This document shows positions 63,688 to 64,000 of a DNA stretch of 64,000 nucleotides, in pieces. Source of the DNA: Paenibacillus sp. FSL K6-1330 (GTDB lineage Bacteria; Bacillota; Bacilli; Paenibacillales; Paenibacillaceae); contig NZ_CP150269.1 in NCBI RefSeq assembly GCF_037976825.1, positions 5,097,501 to 5,161,500 on the forward strand, given 5' to 3'. Every line of letters begins with the position of its first letter. Position 1 is the stretch's first letter. The notes under the pieces were generated by a model that saw only the letters and a program-made list of their open reading frames with translations, was not told the origin of the DNA and searched no databases. The translations under genes and the position numbers were made by a program.

Positions 63688-64000
63688 ATCGGTATGGATT
63701 GACGCAACTTAACCAAATAGTACCATATGGAAGTGAAATATTCCTGGAATTAAACGACTTTAGATAAACTCTTCCAATCCTTTCGATCGAATGGTATGAG
63801 CTTGTTGATGTTTGGAAGTGTTCACGCCGGTGTACCTCTCAACTATAATCCTCTATCACCGCTATCTTTTCGTCCCTAATTTTCATAAGATCCACACTAC
63901 ATTTCCCCTTCGTCAATTTGGGTTGTAACCATGATTTTGTAAAACTCCGCCCTTTGCTTTGCACACTTCTCATCAGCTTATCATTTAATATACTGGCTCT
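63688..64000. other. Window end without a recognised gene
   Basis: On the minus strand a frame is open from the window edge to TGA at 63841-63839 (about 53 codons, ending KIAVIEDYS). It may be the 3' end of a gene outside the window, or chance. Nothing else was seen. Confidence 0.35.

Noticed and set aside
1..64000. CRISPR array, tRNA or rRNA genes
   Set aside because: No regularly spaced repeats and no cloverleaf or rRNA signature noticed on either strand.

Overview
The window reads as a chromosomal segment of a Paenibacillus-like member of the Firmicutes. This is inferred from the YesM/YesN two-component pair with an LplABC-type sugar importer, the DUF5107 and DUF4855 carbohydrate proteins, a YfiT-type bacillithiol transferase, strong GGAGG ribosome binding sites and the overall gene repertoire. 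No rRNA, tRNA, CRISPR array or intact transposon was seen.

Regions. (1) 1-18.2 kb: glycoside uptake and breakdown. It holds a DUF5107/TPR protein, a divergent AraC regulator, a SelO remnant, an amidohydrolase coupled to a very large GNAT-fusion protein, several small genes, a GH36 alpha-galactosidase, a sugar-binding lipoprotein, its YesM/YesN sensor pair and, divergently, two ABC permeases. (2) 18.2-28.3 kb: a visibly AT-richer defence island, all on the minus strand. A Thoeris core (ThsA, SIR2-SLOG) sits among a crowd of TIR proteins: two ThsB-like paralogues flanking it (one frameshifted), a second-type short TIR protein, two TIR proteins with different N-terminal extensions, a single-chain TIR-SLOG protein and, after a 460-bp gap, a membrane protein paired with another TIR protein through a shared short motif. 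(3) 28.97-36.3 kb: GH95 alpha-L-fucosidase and two neighbouring paralogous clan-D (melibiase-like) glycosidases, one exported and one cytoplasmic. (4) 36.4-45.1 kb: a mosaic. A VOC pseudogene is followed by a cell-envelope cluster (LCP ligase, PAP2 phosphatase, SEDS protein, FG-GAP lipoprotein, histidine kinase, response regulator). Then comes a zone of broken genes: IS30 transposase remnant, hydrolase fragment, duplicated promoter, reductase, ArsR and GH95 fragments. (5) 45.1-47.7 kb: a secreted DUF4855 protein. (6) 47.9-63.7 kb: mostly small enzymes and membrane proteins: methyltransferases, alpha/beta hydrolase, HAD phosphatase, four NUDIX hydrolases, DinB/YfiT proteins, three GNAT proteins, an HTH-LamG-VOC fusion, a secreted EEP nuclease-like protein with a lamin-tail domain, and an SLH-like secreted protein.

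How they work together. The sugar genes form a plausible route for alpha-galactosides and fucosides: binding protein and permeases import, YesMN senses, and GH36, GH95 and the clan-D enzymes cleave. A TATAAT promoter overlapped by an AAAGCGCTTT palindrome precedes the cytoplasmic clan-D gene. The same 76-bp promoter block recurs in the graveyard region at 43.5 kb, showing past rearrangement. In the island, known Thoeris logic (TIR makes a cyclic ADP-ribose signal, the ThsA SLOG domain reads it and the SIR2 domain destroys NAD+) is seen with an unusual multiplicity of TIR front ends plus two further TIR modules that may act alone. The multi-TIR island is the main candidate for new biology.
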